The notes under the pieces were generated by a model. The model saw nothing but the letters and a program-made list of their open reading frames with translations, did no database searches and was not told the origin of the DNA. The translations under genes and the position numbers were made by a program. A stretch of 64,000 bases of DNA from Chloroflexota bacterium. Lineage in GTDB: Bacteria; Chloroflexota; Anaerolineae; Anaerolineales; Villigracilaceae. Shown here piece after piece: positions 53,783 to 61,811 of this stretch. Numbering within the stretch: position 1 is the first letter of the stretch; the number at the start of each line of letters is the position of its first letter. Location: NCBI GenBank assembly GCA_019873735.1, contig JAIOAQ010000013.1, forward strand, positions 1 through 64,000, in the 5' to 3' direction.

Positions 53783-54718
53783 TTATTTCCCTTTAGGCGC
53801 GTTCTGTTGCGCCATAGAGACGATTCCGCTCAGCCCGCCAAGGTTCATCGTATCCACCGCGCTGGAGGGGACGATGACCAGGGCGCCTTTTTCCTTCAGC
53901 CCTTCAAAGAGCATGTTCATCGCCCGCAGGTGCAGGGCGGTGGGGTTATCGGCATAGGCTTGCGAGGCCTCGGCAAAGGAGGCGGCAATCTGCTTTTCGG
54001 ATTCGCCCAGGATGACGCGCGCCTGGCGCTCGCGCTCGGCTTGCGCCTGCCGAGACATGGCATCCTCCAGGTCTTGCGGAATGACGATATCACGGATTTC
54101 AACCGACTGAACCGTGACACCCCACGGCGTCGTCCGCTCGTCAATCACCTGCTGAAGTTCTTTATCAATCACGCTGCGCCCCACCAGGATGTCGGCCAAC
54201 ATCATACGGCCAATGATGTCCCGCAAGGCAGTTTGGGCAGCCCAGTCCACGGCAATGCGGTAGTTCTCTACTTCGAGCGCCGCCTTTTCCGCATCCCAAA
54301 CGACCCAGAAAAGGACGGCGTCCACATCCACGGGTACGGTATCCTTTGTCAGCGTCTTTTGAGCCGCAAAGGGAGTCACCATCACACGGTGGTCAATCCA
54401 GGTCGGGACGGTGTCAACCAGCGGAATAATCCAGAAAGGTCCCGGTCCGGCCAGCCGCTGAAACTTTCCCAGCCGCAAAACGACCGCCTTCTCCCATTGT
54501 GAAGCCACTTTGAGCGAGAACAAGATGAAAATGCCGATCAGCATCCAGATCGTCACCCAGCCCGCAATGATGGCATCGGTTAACTTGCCATCCATCGCAA
54601 CGGCTCCAAGAACAGCCGCGAGAAGACAAATCGAGAAGATGGTGCCGGCCAGCGGAGGGATGCGCACATCCGTCCTGACAGTACCAGAAGAGGGTTTACC
54701 AGAAAATTGGGTGGTCAT
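53783..54718 (-). CDS. Slipin/stomatin-like SPFH-domain protein
   Basis: This protein of 311 residues has two N-terminal hydrophobic segments (about 27-45 and 52-72). An SPFH/Band 7 domain follows (GPGPFWIIPLVDTV, then DAVLFWVVWDAEKAALEVENY). A coiled C-terminal region has RQAQAERERQARVILGESE near 232-250. It scaffolds membrane microdomains. The adjacent NfeD-type protease partner of many slipins is absent. AAGGAG stands 7 bases before the start. It lies 51 bases downstream of gntR. Confidence 0.92.
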   Translation of the reverse strand: MTTQFSGKPSSGTVRTDVRIPPLAGTIFSICLLAAVLGAVAMDGKLTDAIIAGWVTIWMLIGIFILFSLKVASQWEKAVVLRLGKFQRLAGPGPFWIIPLVDTVPTWIDHRVMVTPFAAQKTLTKDTVPVDVDAVLFWVVWDAEKAALEVENYRIAVDWAAQTALRDIIGRMMLADILVGRSVIDKELQQVIDERTTPWGVTVQSVEIRDIVIPQDLEDAMSRQAQAERERQARVILGESEKQIAASFAEASQAYADNPTALHLRAMNMLFEGLKEKGALVIVPSSAVDTMNLGGLSGIVSMAQQNAPKGK

Positions 54719-54769
54719 TTCAATCTCCTTAATTCAAAAGTTTTGGTCTTTCACAATCCTTCGTCCGAC

Positions 54770-55141
54770 TCATGATGGAATCTCCTGAAAAATTTGCAGG
54801 CTTTGCTCACGGCTGAAGCCAAGGCGAGCAGCCTCGGCCAGATAACGATTTGCCAGAGCAAGCAGGGACTCGCGGCGCAGATGTTCACTTGCCTGTGGCG
54901 GCGGCTGCTCCAAAATGTACGTGCCGCGTCCCTGCTGGGTGGAAATGATGCCGGCTTCATCCAGCAGACGATAGGCTCGGGCGACGGTGTTGAAGTTGAC
55001 GCGCAACTCTTGAGCCAGCGCCCGCACGGTGGGCAACTGGTCGCCTGGCTTAAGCACACCGCCAATAATCTGCGCCTGGACTTGCTCTACGATCTGATTC
55101 GTGATCGGGATGTCAGAGCGAAAATCAATTTGAATATTCAT
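54770..55141 (-). CDS. GntR-family regulator (YtrA type)
   Basis: This protein of 123 residues starts at MNIQIDFRSDIPITNQIVEQ; an ATG seven codons upstream is less likely. A winged helix occupies about 10-75 (GDQLPTVRALAQELRVNFNTVARAYRLL). A short C-terminal helical tail without a ligand domain is typical of the YtrA subfamily. It probably regulates itself and the slipin/SdpI genes. Four TTGTATNN octamers and a TTGTA-N6-TACAA palindrome lie in its promoter region. Confidence 0.9.
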   Translation of the reverse strand: MNIQIDFRSDIPITNQIVEQVQAQIIGGVLKPGDQLPTVRALAQELRVNFNTVARAYRLLDEAGIISTQQGRGTYILEQPPPQASEHLRRESLLALANRYLAEAARLGFSREQSLQIFQEIPS

Positions 55142-55153
55142 ACGCAACCAATA

Positions 55154-55185
55154 TTGTATCATTGTATCTTTGTATAATTGTACAA
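55154..55185. promoter_or_regulatory. Tandem octamer array, probable GntR operator
   Basis: Four head-to-tail octamers, TTGTATCA, TTGTATCT, TTGTATAA and TTGTACAA, follow each other without gaps. The last two include the palindrome TTGTATAATTGTACAA (55170-55185). The complementary strand shows TACAAT-like -10 boxes for gntR, so a bound repressor would cover the promoter. Confidence 0.65.
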
Positions 55186-55301
55186 CAAAAATATACGCCT
55201 GTCAATGTTAAAGAAATTCACATACCCCCTAATGCTTTAACAAGACTCTTATACCGGCGTGGTAGAATCGAAATATATTTGTTACAAGGAGTGTGTAAGC
55301 C

Positions 55302-56189
55302 ATGCAAGCAACAACCGGTACTTTTGCCGTCAAAAAAGGATTGGCGCAAATGCTCAAAGGCGGCGTCATCATGGACGTCGTCACCCCCGAACACGCCAAA
55401 ATTGCCGAAGACGCCGGCGCCTGCGCCGTGATGGCGCTGGAGCGCGTCCCGGCCGACATCCGCGCTCAGGGCGGGGTCGCCCGCATGTCGGACCCGGAAC
55501 TGATTCTCAAAATCATGGACGCGGTCTCCATACCGGTCATGGCCAAGTGCCGCATCGGGCATTTCGTCGAAGCGCAGATTCTGGAAGCGATTGGCGTAGA
55601 CTACATTGACGAATCCGAAGTCCTGACGCCCGCCGACGAGGAACATCACATCAACAAGCACCTGTTCAAGGTGCCGTTCGTCTGCGGCTGCCGCAACCTG
55701 GGCGAGGCGCTGCGGCGGATCGGCGAAGGGGCGGCGATGATCCGCACCAAGGGCGAGGCCGGCACCGGCGACGTGGTCGAGGCCGTCCGCCACGCCCGCG
55801 CCGTGCTGGGCGAAATCCGCCGCCTGACGACGATGGCCGACGAAGAACTGATGCACTACGCCAAAGAAATCGGCGCGCCCTATGAACTGGTCAAGGAGAC
55901 CAAAGAACTGGGCCGCCTGCCGGTGGTCAACTTCGCCGCCGGCGGCGTGGCCACCCCCGCCGACGCGGCGCTGATGATGCAACTGGGCATGGACGGCGTC
56001 TTCGTCGGCTCGGGCATCTTCAAGTCCGGCGACCCGGCCAAACGCGCCGCCGCCATCGTCAAGGCCGTCACCCACTACAACGACCCCGCCATCCTGGCCG
56101 AAGTCAGCAAGAACCTGGGCGAGCCGATGGTGGGGCGCAACGTCTCGACCATGCCGGAAATCGAAAAGATTGCAGGGAGAGGTTGGTAA
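55302..56189 (+). CDS. pdxS: Pyridoxal 5'-phosphate synthase, PdxS subunit
   Basis: This TIM barrel of 295 residues builds PLP from ribose 5-phosphate, glyceraldehyde 3-phosphate and ammonia. Seen are [17 protein letters not shown] (9-25), [35 protein letters not shown] and [26 protein letters not shown] lies 9 bases upstream of the ATG. pdxT follows after 64 bases. Codons are very rich in C and G at the third position compared with gntR and the downstream GNAT gene. Confidence 0.97.
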   Translation: MQATTGTFAVKKGLAQMLKGGVIMDVVTPEHAKIAEDAGACAVMALERVPADIRAQGGVARMSDPELILKIMDAVSIPVMAKCRIGHFVEAQILEAIGVDYIDESEVLTPADEEHHINKHLFKVPFVCGCRNLGEALRRIGEGAAMIRTKGEAGTGDVVEAVRHARAVLGEIRRLTTMADEELMHYAKEIGAPYELVKETKELGRLPVVNFAAGGVATPADAALMMQLGMDGVFVGSGIFKSGDPAKRAAAIVKAVTHYNDPAILAEVSKNLGEPMVGRNVSTMPEIEKIAGRGW

Positions 56190-56199
56190 TTTTCCAACC

Positions 56200-56247
56200 G
56201 TGGACGGTGGACCATAGACCATGGTCAACCGTCCACAGTCTATGGTC
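56200..56247. repeat. GGACGGT-type inverted repeat between pdxS and pdxT
   Basis: GTGGACGGT (56200-56208) can pair with ACCGTCCAC (56228-56236). GACCATAGAC (56210-56219) pairs perfectly with GTCTATGGTC (56238-56247). The words resemble the repeat inside the mutL linker. The pdxT start follows 6 bases later with no Shine-Dalgarno. Confidence 0.7.
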
Positions 56248-56253
56248 TGACCT

Positions 56254-56817
56254 ATGAAAATTGGAGTCCTCGCTTTACAAGGCGATTTTGCCGAACATAT
56301 CGTCATGCTCAAACGCCTCGGCGCGGAGACCGTCGAGGTGCGCCTGCCCGCTCACCTGGAAGGCCTGGACGGCCTGATCATCCCCGGCGGCGAATCGACC
56401 ACCATCGGCAAACTGGCCGTGGATTTCGGTCTGATCGAGCCACTGCGCGAATTCGGCCGCCGGCGCGCCATCTGGGGCACCTGCGCCGGGGCGATCTTCC
56501 TCTCGAAAGACGCCCGCCGTAACCAGCCGCTGCTCGGCCTGATGGAGATCACCGTCCAGCGCAACGCCTTTGGCCGTCAGGTGGATTCGTTCGAGGCCGA
56601 CCTGGCGATTCCCGAACTGGGCGAGCGGCCCTATCACGCCGTCTTCATCCGCGCCCCGATCATCGAGTCCGTTTCGGAGCCGGCGCGCGTCCTGGCCGCC
56701 CTGCCCGACGGGCGCATCGTCGCCGCCCAGCAGGGAAAACTCCTCGCCACCTCCTTCCACCCCGAGTTGACCGAGGACAGCCGCTTCCACGAGTTCTTTC
56801 TTACGTTGGCACGTTAG
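56254..56817 (+). CDS. pdxT: Pyridoxal 5'-phosphate synthase, glutaminase subunit PdxT
   Basis: This class I glutamine amidotransferase of 187 residues supplies ammonia to PdxS. It opens MKIGVLALQGDFAEHI, has IIPGGESTTIGKLA (about 45-58), the nucleophile Cys in GTCAGAIFL (about 76-84), and the His-Glu pair in SFHPELTED (about 167-175). Its stop codon lies inside a small tandem repeat. The ending RFHEFFLTLAR is the family end. Confidence 0.96.
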   Translation: MKIGVLALQGDFAEHIVMLKRLGAETVEVRLPAHLEGLDGLIIPGGESTTIGKLAVDFGLIEPLREFGRRRAIWGTCAGAIFLSKDARRNQPLLGLMEITVQRNAFGRQVDSFEADLAIPELGERPYHAVFIRAPIIESVSEPARVLAALPDGRIVAAQQGKLLATSFHPELTEDSRFHEFFLTLAR

Positions 56818-56836
56818 CAGGTTAGCAGGTTGGCAG
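56805..56836 (+). repeat. Tandem 8-base repeat over the pdxT stop codon
   Basis: GTTGGCAC, GTTAGCAG, GTTAGCAG and GTTGGCAG follow each other, then GTTTTGGCAG. The TAG stop codon of pdxT is in the second unit. The repeat leads into the dispersed element at 56853. Confidence 0.7.
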
Positions 56837-56852
56837 GTTTTGGCAGAGAGTG

Positions 56853-56974
56853 GTAATTACCTACCCTTGACCCTCCCGCAGGTTAGAATGAGGTTGGTAA
56901 CCGATGTTGGCAATCACAGAGACGTCTTGGGATTTCGAAGTTGCGCCAAACCCTGCGGGAGGGTAGGCAGTTCC
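56853..56974 (+). repeat. Dispersed intergenic repeat, forward copy
   Basis: This 122-base copy has left end GTAATTACCTACCCTTGACC and right end CCTGCGGGAGGGTAGGCAG then TTCC. The core is GAAGTTGCGCCAAACCCTGC. Its flanks AGAGAGT and AGAGAAT may be a degenerate target duplication. It fills the gap between pdxT and the GNAT gene. Confidence 0.87.
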
Positions 56975-57013
56975 AGAGAATGTGTCAACATGCCAATCTG
57001 GAAATAAAAGATC

Positions 57014-57937
57014 ATGCACGTTCGCTCGCTCGATTTTCTCGATTTGCCCTTCCTCTCGCGTTACAGCCAGGACGTGCTGTCACTTGACAGCGCCCGCTTC
57101 TTGACGCGCGGTAATCCGCTGAGCGCAACGGCCTTGCTTTCGTATCTCAATCCGCGCCGCAACCTTTACACGGCCGTTGCCAGTGAAAACAGTGATTCCC
57201 TGATGGGGCAAATCGTCTTGAACAAGGACGAGACGAGCGCCAAACTGGTCTTTCTGGCCCCCCAAGAACAACTGGAGGCGCTGGCCCCTGCCCTGCTCGA
57301 CCATTTGAGCAAACAGGCCGGGGCATGGGGTGCGCAGCACCTGCTGGCCGAGGTGGATGAAGACTCACCGGCCTTCAAATCCCTGCGTCAGGCCGGCTTT
57401 GCGATGTATGCCTGGCAGCGGGTGTGGAAGTTGCCCGCCTTCATCGGTCAAGCCGGCCCAAGCCCCTGGCGCCTGGCTCAGGGCAGCGATTGGCCGGCAG
57501 TCCAGTCACTGCACGGGGAGATTGTCCCGGCCTTGCTGCACGCGGTGGAGAATTTGCCGCGCCAGCCCGCGGGTCTGGTTTGTAGCGAGCGGGGCGGGCT
57601 GCAGGCATATGCGTCCTTTGCAGCCGGCCCGGCCGGGATCTGGCTGCAGCCGCTCATCCCGCCCGATTCGGCCTGTTTCCCAGAGCAGTTGCCGGGTCTG
57701 GTCAGCGCCGCCAACGCCTGGAACCGGCGGACGGTGTACGTTTGCGTCCGCTCGTATCAGGCCTGGCTGGAAGCGCCGCTTCAGGAATTGGGAGCAGAGG
57801 CCGGGCCGCGGCAGGCCGTGATGGTCAAGCGGCTGGCGCAAGCGGTGCGAGAAGCCCAAAGCGCGCCCGCCATGGAGTCGGTTTTGGGCAAGGCCAAGCC
57901 GGCCGCGCCGGTGAGCCAGGTCAAAGGCGAGAAGTGA
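57014..57937 (+). CDS. GNAT-like acetyltransferase-fold protein
   Basis: This protein of 307 residues begins MHVRSLDFLDLPFLSRY. It shows a GNAT-like N-terminal half with LLAEVDEDSPAFKSLRQAGF near 115-134. A second half, from about 145, resembles a degenerate second GNAT domain (WPAVQSLHGEIVPALLHAVE). No clear acetyl-CoA loop is visible, so catalytic activity is doubtful. It precedes the DUF951 and glycosyltransferase genes on the same strand. Confidence 0.65.
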   Translation: MHVRSLDFLDLPFLSRYSQDVLSLDSARFLTRGNPLSATALLSYLNPRRNLYTAVASENSDSLMGQIVLNKDETSAKLVFLAPQEQLEALAPALLDHLSKQAGAWGAQHLLAEVDEDSPAFKSLRQAGFAMYAWQRVWKLPAFIGQAGPSPWRLAQGSDWPAVQSLHGEIVPALLHAVENLPRQPAGLVCSERGGLQAYASFAAGPAGIWLQPLIPPDSACFPEQLPGLVSAANAWNRRTVYVCVRSYQAWLEAPLQELGAEAGPRQAVMVKRLAQAVREAQSAPAMESVLGKAKPAAPVSQVKGEK

Positions 57938-57976
57938 TACACTCACAAGCATTTGTCTTCACAGGCGATATTTCCC

Positions 57977-58180
57977 ATGCTCCCCGACCTGCAACTGAAT
58001 GACACCCTGCGCCTGCGTAAACCGCACCCTTGCGGCTCCTACGACTGGACGGTTGTCCGTCTGGGTGCAGACATCGGCCTGGAATGCTGCAAATGCAAAC
58101 GCCGGGTCCTTTTGACCCGCCGCGAACTCTCGCGGCGGCTGAAAACCGTCCTTCCAAAAAGCGAAAAGAATGATCAATAA
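57977..58180 (+). CDS. DUF951 (YyzM-like) small protein
   Basis: This protein of 67 residues has the family pattern LRLRKPHPCGSYDWTVVRLG (about 9-28). IGLECCKCKRRVLLTRRELS follows and gives cysteines for a metal site. An upstream ATG (57953) is also in frame but would add a non-family leader. Function unknown. It overlaps the glycosyltransferase start by 11 bases, indicating coupling. Confidence 0.85.
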   Translation: MLPDLQLNDTLRLRKPHPCGSYDWTVVRLGADIGLECCKCKRRVLLTRRELSRRLKTVLPKSEKNDQ

Positions 58181-59306
58181 AAAACCCCACATTTTGTTCC
58201 TGTTCTCGGACACCGGCGGCGGGCATCGTTCAGCCGCTGAGGCCATTGTGGAAGCCTTATCTCTGGAATTCGGAGATGCCGTCACCACCGAAATGGTGGA
58301 TTTTCTGGCCGATTACGCGCCTCCGCCCTATAACCAGTTACCGCGTTTCTACCCGGAAATGGTGAAAGTCCCCGAATTGTGGGGGGTAGGCTACCGCCTG
58401 AGCAATGGACGCCCGCAAGCGAGGGTGATGACGACCACGCTCTATCCCCTTGTGCGGCATGCAGCCCGCAAACTGGTACATGAACACCCGGCCGACATGC
58501 TGGTCAGCGTTCATCCACTGGGAACGTCCTTCTTCCTGCGCGCGCTGGGAAAACACCGCCCGCCCTTCATAACAGTCGTCACTGACATGGTCACCACCCA
58601 CGCCCTCTGGTACGACAAACGCGCCGACCTGACCCTCGTCCCCACCGAGATGGCGCGTCAGCGCGCGCTGGACTATCACATGTCGCCCGATAAAGTGCGC
58701 GTTGTCGGGCAGCCGGTTGCAGAACGTTACTGCATCCCGGCCGGCGATAAAGGCCAACTGCGCGCCAGCCTGGGCTGGCCGAAAGACAAATTTATTGCCT
58801 TGTTGATCGGCGGCGGTGACGGAATGGGGCCTCTGGCCGAAACGGCCTATGCAATTGACGAATCGGGGCTGGACCTTGGGCTGGTCATCGTCACCGGGCG
58901 CAACGCCAAACTGAAAGCAGAACTCGAGGCCTGCCAGTGGGAAAACCCCACCTTCATATACGGCTTCACCAAAGACCTGCCCGACATGATGCGCGCCGCC
59001 GACGTACTCATCACCAAAGCCGGCCCAGGCACAATTGCCGAAGGGCTGATTGCCGGACTTCCGATCATCCTGTATGCCAAACTCCCCGGCCAGGAAGATG
59101 GCAATGTCACCTTTGTAGAGAGCGAAGGCGCGGGCGTTTGGGCGCCAGATCCACTCAAAGTGGTACGCACCCTGACGCGTTGGATCTGCCGCCCACATGA
59201 GCGTCAAGCCGTGATCGAAAACTGCCGCCGCGCCGCGCGTCCGCATTCATCCCGCACCATCGCCCGCATTCTGGGAGCACAATTGGGACTGATTGAAGAA
59301 ACGTAA
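58170..59306 (+). CDS. Diacylglycerol glycosyltransferase (MGDG synthase/UgtP-like)
   Basis: This protein of 378 residues has the MGDG-synthase N-terminal pattern LFLFSDTGGGHRSAAEAIVE (9-28). The C-terminal nucleotide-sugar domain has ITKAGPGTIAEGLIAGLPII near 281-300 and LPGQEDGN. It probably transfers glucose or galactose to diacylglycerol at the cytoplasmic face to make glycolipids. It belongs with uppS and cdsA to envelope lipid synthesis. The start overlaps DUF951. Confidence 0.9.
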   Translation: MINKKPHILFLFSDTGGGHRSAAEAIVEALSLEFGDAVTTEMVDFLADYAPPPYNQLPRFYPEMVKVPELWGVGYRLSNGRPQARVMTTTLYPLVRHAARKLVHEHPADMLVSVHPLGTSFFLRALGKHRPPFITVVTDMVTTHALWYDKRADLTLVPTEMARQRALDYHMSPDKVRVVGQPVAERYCIPAGDKGQLRASLGWPKDKFIALLIGGGDGMGPLAETAYAIDESGLDLGLVIVTGRNAKLKAELEACQWENPTFIYGFTKDLPDMMRAADVLITKAGPGTIAEGLIAGLPIILYAKLPGQEDGNVTFVESEGAGVWAPDPLKVVRTLTRWICRPHERQAVIENCRRAARPHSSRTIARILGAQLGLIEET

Positions 59307-59401
59307 GAATCACAGCGCAACGGCTGGGGGAATGTGCCGGGCGCAGCGGCGCAGTCTTGTTTTTTCGAGTACAATCCTATTGCCGCATGGCCAGACCCGA
59401 C

Positions 59402-59430
59402 TTGCCGTGCTATTTTGCTTGCCGTATAAT
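59402..59430 (+). promoter_or_regulatory. Promoter of tsaE, apparently leaderless
   Basis: TTGCCG (59402-59407), a 17-base spacer and TATAAT (59425-59430) stand 7 bases before the ATG of tsaE. Transcription would begin at or next to the start codon. No Shine-Dalgarno is present. The gap 59307-59437 holds nothing else. Confidence 0.65.
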
Positions 59431-59437
59431 CCCACCT

Positions 59438-59935
59438 ATGCCTATCCTGGACGATCACACGCTGGAGTTTTTCAGTCACAGCCCGGAACAAACCCGGCGC
59501 TTTGGGATGCGCCTGGGCAATCTGCTCAAGCCCGGCGACTTGCTTTGCCTGCAAGGCGAACTGGGCACCGGAAAAACCACTTTTGTCCAGGGACTGGCGC
59601 AAGGTTGGGGAACGCTGGATATCGTCTCCAGCCCCACCTTCATCCTGGTCAATCTTTACCGGCGGCCCGACTCGGCGCTCCTTTTCCACCTCGACGCCTA
59701 TCGTATCGAATCGGTTCTTGAGGCCGAAGAACTGGACCTGGAAACCATGCTGGCGCAGGGGCCGCTCATTGTCGAATGGGCCGAACGGCTCATGCCCATT
59801 TTGCCATCAGAACGGCTGTGGGCACAGATGGAATATGTCGCCGAAGAAAACCGTAAGATTTTGTTCATCGCCCAGGGAAAGCGCTACGACGACCTGTTGC
59901 TGCAATTACGTCAGGCGTCGTTTGGAGCAGACTAA
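59438..59935 (+). CDS. tsaE: tRNA threonylcarbamoyladenosine ATPase TsaE
   Basis: This P-loop protein of 165 residues starts at MPILDDHTLEFFSHS, set by the promoter and family length. Walker A is GELGTGKTTFVQGLAQ near 43-58, followed by SSPTFILVNLYR and FHLDAYRI, typical of TsaE. It is needed with TsaB and TsaD for t6A37 in tRNAs. It shares one base with tsaB. tsaD is not in the window. Confidence 0.95.
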   Translation: MPILDDHTLEFFSHSPEQTRRFGMRLGNLLKPGDLLCLQGELGTGKTTFVQGLAQGWGTLDIVSSPTFILVNLYRRPDSALLFHLDAYRIESVLEAEELDLETMLAQGPLIVEWAERLMPILPSERLWAQMEYVAEENRKILFIAQGKRYDDLLLQLRQASFGAD

Positions 59936-60606
59936 TGTTGCTGGCAATTGACACCTCCACTGCTCAGGTTGGGCTGGCCCTGTATGACGGCATCCAGGTG
60001 CGCGGCGAATTGCTCTGGCACAGCCGTTATCACCACACCGTGGAACTTGCGCCGGCTCTTTCCGAACTTTTGGCCCGCACCGGCGTGACGATGGGCGAAA
60101 TCCAGGCCCTGGGCGTGGCCATCGGCCCCGGCTCGTTTACCAGCCTGCGCGTGGGCCTGGCGCTGGCAAAAGGCCTGGCGTTGGCGCGCCGCCTGCCGTT
60201 GATCGGCATCCCCACCCTGGATGCACTGGCTGCCGCTCAGCCCCTCAGCGACCTGCCCCTGGCGGCGGTTTTGCAAGCCGGGCGTGGACGGCTGGCGCAG
60301 GTTTGGTACAAGGTCAAGAAAAACGGCTGGCAGGCCCAGGGACCGGCGAGAGCGACCACCGCCGATGCCCTGGCCGAGGAGATTACGCATCCAACCCTGG
60401 TGTGTGGAGAGTTGACCGCGGAGGAACGTCAACGCCTGGCGCGTAAGCGCGTCAATATTCTGCTGGCCTCGCCGGCGCAATCGGTGCGCAGGCCGGCCTT
60501 CCTGGCCGAACTGGCCTGGCAGCGCTGGCAGGCCGGTCAGGTGGATAATCTGGCCGCGCTGGCGCCCATTTACCTGCATACCACAGGCGAGGCTCTGCCG
60601 CTATGA
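59935..60606 (+). CDS. tsaB: tRNA threonylcarbamoyladenosine protein TsaB
   Basis: This ASKHA-fold protein of 223 residues opens MLLAIDTSTAQVGLALYDG. It has GVAIGPGSFTSLRVGLALAKG near 60-80 and IPTLDALAAA. TsaB is the dimer partner of TsaD in t6A synthesis. It overlaps tsaE by one base and rimI by four, so translation is coupled. Confidence 0.95.
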   Translation: MLLAIDTSTAQVGLALYDGIQVRGELLWHSRYHHTVELAPALSELLARTGVTMGEIQALGVAIGPGSFTSLRVGLALAKGLALARRLPLIGIPTLDALAAAQPLSDLPLAAVLQAGRGRLAQVWYKVKKNGWQAQGPARATTADALAEEITHPTLVCGELTAEERQRLARKRVNILLASPAQSVRRPAFLAELAWQRWQAGQVDNLAALAPIYLHTTGEALPL

Positions 60607-61166
60607 GCAAAGTCCATTTTCGCCCTATGCGGCTCAAAGATGTGCCGATGGTTGCCTTGCTCGATCAGATGAGTTTCAGCCTGCCCTGGCCGCCGCGGGC
60701 CTTTTTCCGCGAACTGGAGACGCCGCATTCGCGCTGCTGGGTAGCCGAAACAAGGCTGGAAACGCCGCTGGAGTACCTCTCGTCCATCCCCGAAAGCCCG
60801 CCTGCTCTGAGTCTGCAAGCCGGTGACCTGGCGGTGGTGGGCGCGTTGGTGCTATGGAAAGTTGTGGACGAGGCGCACATTGCCACCCTGGCCGTCCACC
60901 CGCAGTTTCGACGCCGCGGCATTGCCCGGCAATTGATCATCATATCCCTACAGGCCGCGGCCGAAGAAGGCGCACGCTCGGCCCTGCTGGAGGTGCGCGC
61001 CGGCAATACGGGCGCCATCAGGCTGTATCAAGAACTCGGCTTCGTGGAAGTTGGCCGCCGTCCACGTTATTACAAAGACAATAACGAAGATGCGATCCTG
61101 ATGACGCTTGAACCCTTGACGCCCGAAACATTTGCGGCTGCACCCACTTTTGCGGAGAACCCATGA
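60603..61166 (+). CDS. rimI: Ribosomal-protein-alanine N-acetyltransferase (RimI-like)
   Basis: This GNAT protein of 187 residues has LAVHPQFRRRGIARQLI near 96-112, the acetyl-CoA loop, and LEVRAGNTGAIRLYQELGFVEVG with YYKDNNEDAILM. The last pattern is shared with RimI, which acetylates the N-terminus of bS18. A region near 44-75 (LETPLEYLSSIPESPP) is longer than usual. It follows tsaB, a common arrangement. Confidence 0.9.
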   Translation: MSKVHFRPMRLKDVPMVALLDQMSFSLPWPPRAFFRELETPHSRCWVAETRLETPLEYLSSIPESPPALSLQAGDLAVVGALVLWKVVDEAHIATLAVHPQFRRRGIARQLIIISLQAAAEEGARSALLEVRAGNTGAIRLYQELGFVEVGRRPRYYKDNNEDAILMTLEPLTPETFAAAPTFAENP

Positions 61167-61801
61167 ACGCACAAGAAACCCTGGCTCAGATTGCTCAAGA
61201 AGTTGCCGTTTGCAAAAATTGCGCCCTGCACCATTCGCGCAACAAATCGGTTCCCGGCGAAGGCCCGGCAAATGCCGAAATCATGCTGATCGGCGAAGGC
61301 CCGGGGTTTTACGAAAACGAGCAGGGACGGCCTTTCGTTGGCGCGGCGGGCAAGTTTCTGGATGAGTTGCTGGCCGGCGCCGGCCTGAAACGCTCCGATG
61401 TGTGGATCGGCAATGTGGTCAAATGCCGGCCCCCAGGCAACCGCGACCCCTTACCCGAAGAACTGGCCGCCTGTGATGTGTATCTGGAACGGCAGATCGC
61501 GGCCATCAACCCGAAGATTATCATCACCCTGGGGCGCTTCTCCATGAGCAAGTTCATGCCCGGAGCGCGCATTAGCGCCGTCCATGGGCAGATGCGGCGG
61601 GTTGGGCCGCGCTTCGTGATCGCCATGTTCCATCCGGCAGCAGCCCTGCATCAGGCCTCGCTCAAACCGGCCATCCTGCAGGACTTTGCCCAACTGCCCA
61701 AATTGCTGGAGCAGGCGCGCGCCGCTCTGGGACAGGTCTCTGCTCCGGTGCAGGAGCAGGCCAAAGTCCAGGAAGAGCCGAAGCAGTTAACTCTATTTTG
61801 A
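61163..61801 (+). CDS. Type IV/V uracil-DNA glycosylase (4Fe-4S)
   Basis: This protein of 212 residues has the iron-sulfur ligands CKNCALH (about 16-22), KCRPPGNRDPLPEE (near 89-102) and the following Cys in LAACDVY. The active-site region is GEGPGFYENEQGRPFVG (about 49-65), and VIAMFHPAAAL follows near 155. It removes uracil from DNA. It overlaps rimI by four bases. The C-terminal tail (after 190) is Q/K/E-rich. Confidence 0.95.
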   Translation: MNAQETLAQIAQEVAVCKNCALHHSRNKSVPGEGPANAEIMLIGEGPGFYENEQGRPFVGAAGKFLDELLAGAGLKRSDVWIGNVVKCRPPGNRDPLPEELAACDVYLERQIAAINPKIIITLGRFSMSKFMPGARISAVHGQMRRVGPRFVIAMFHPAAALHQASLKPAILQDFAQLPKLLEQARAALGQVSAPVQEQAKVQEEPKQLTLF

Positions 61802-61811
61802 GGTGGATTTC

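Noticed and set aside
5358-56974. Dispersed repeats considered as CRISPR
   Set aside because: Copies are kilobases apart, occur in both orientations and have inverted ends; there are no spacers and no cas genes.
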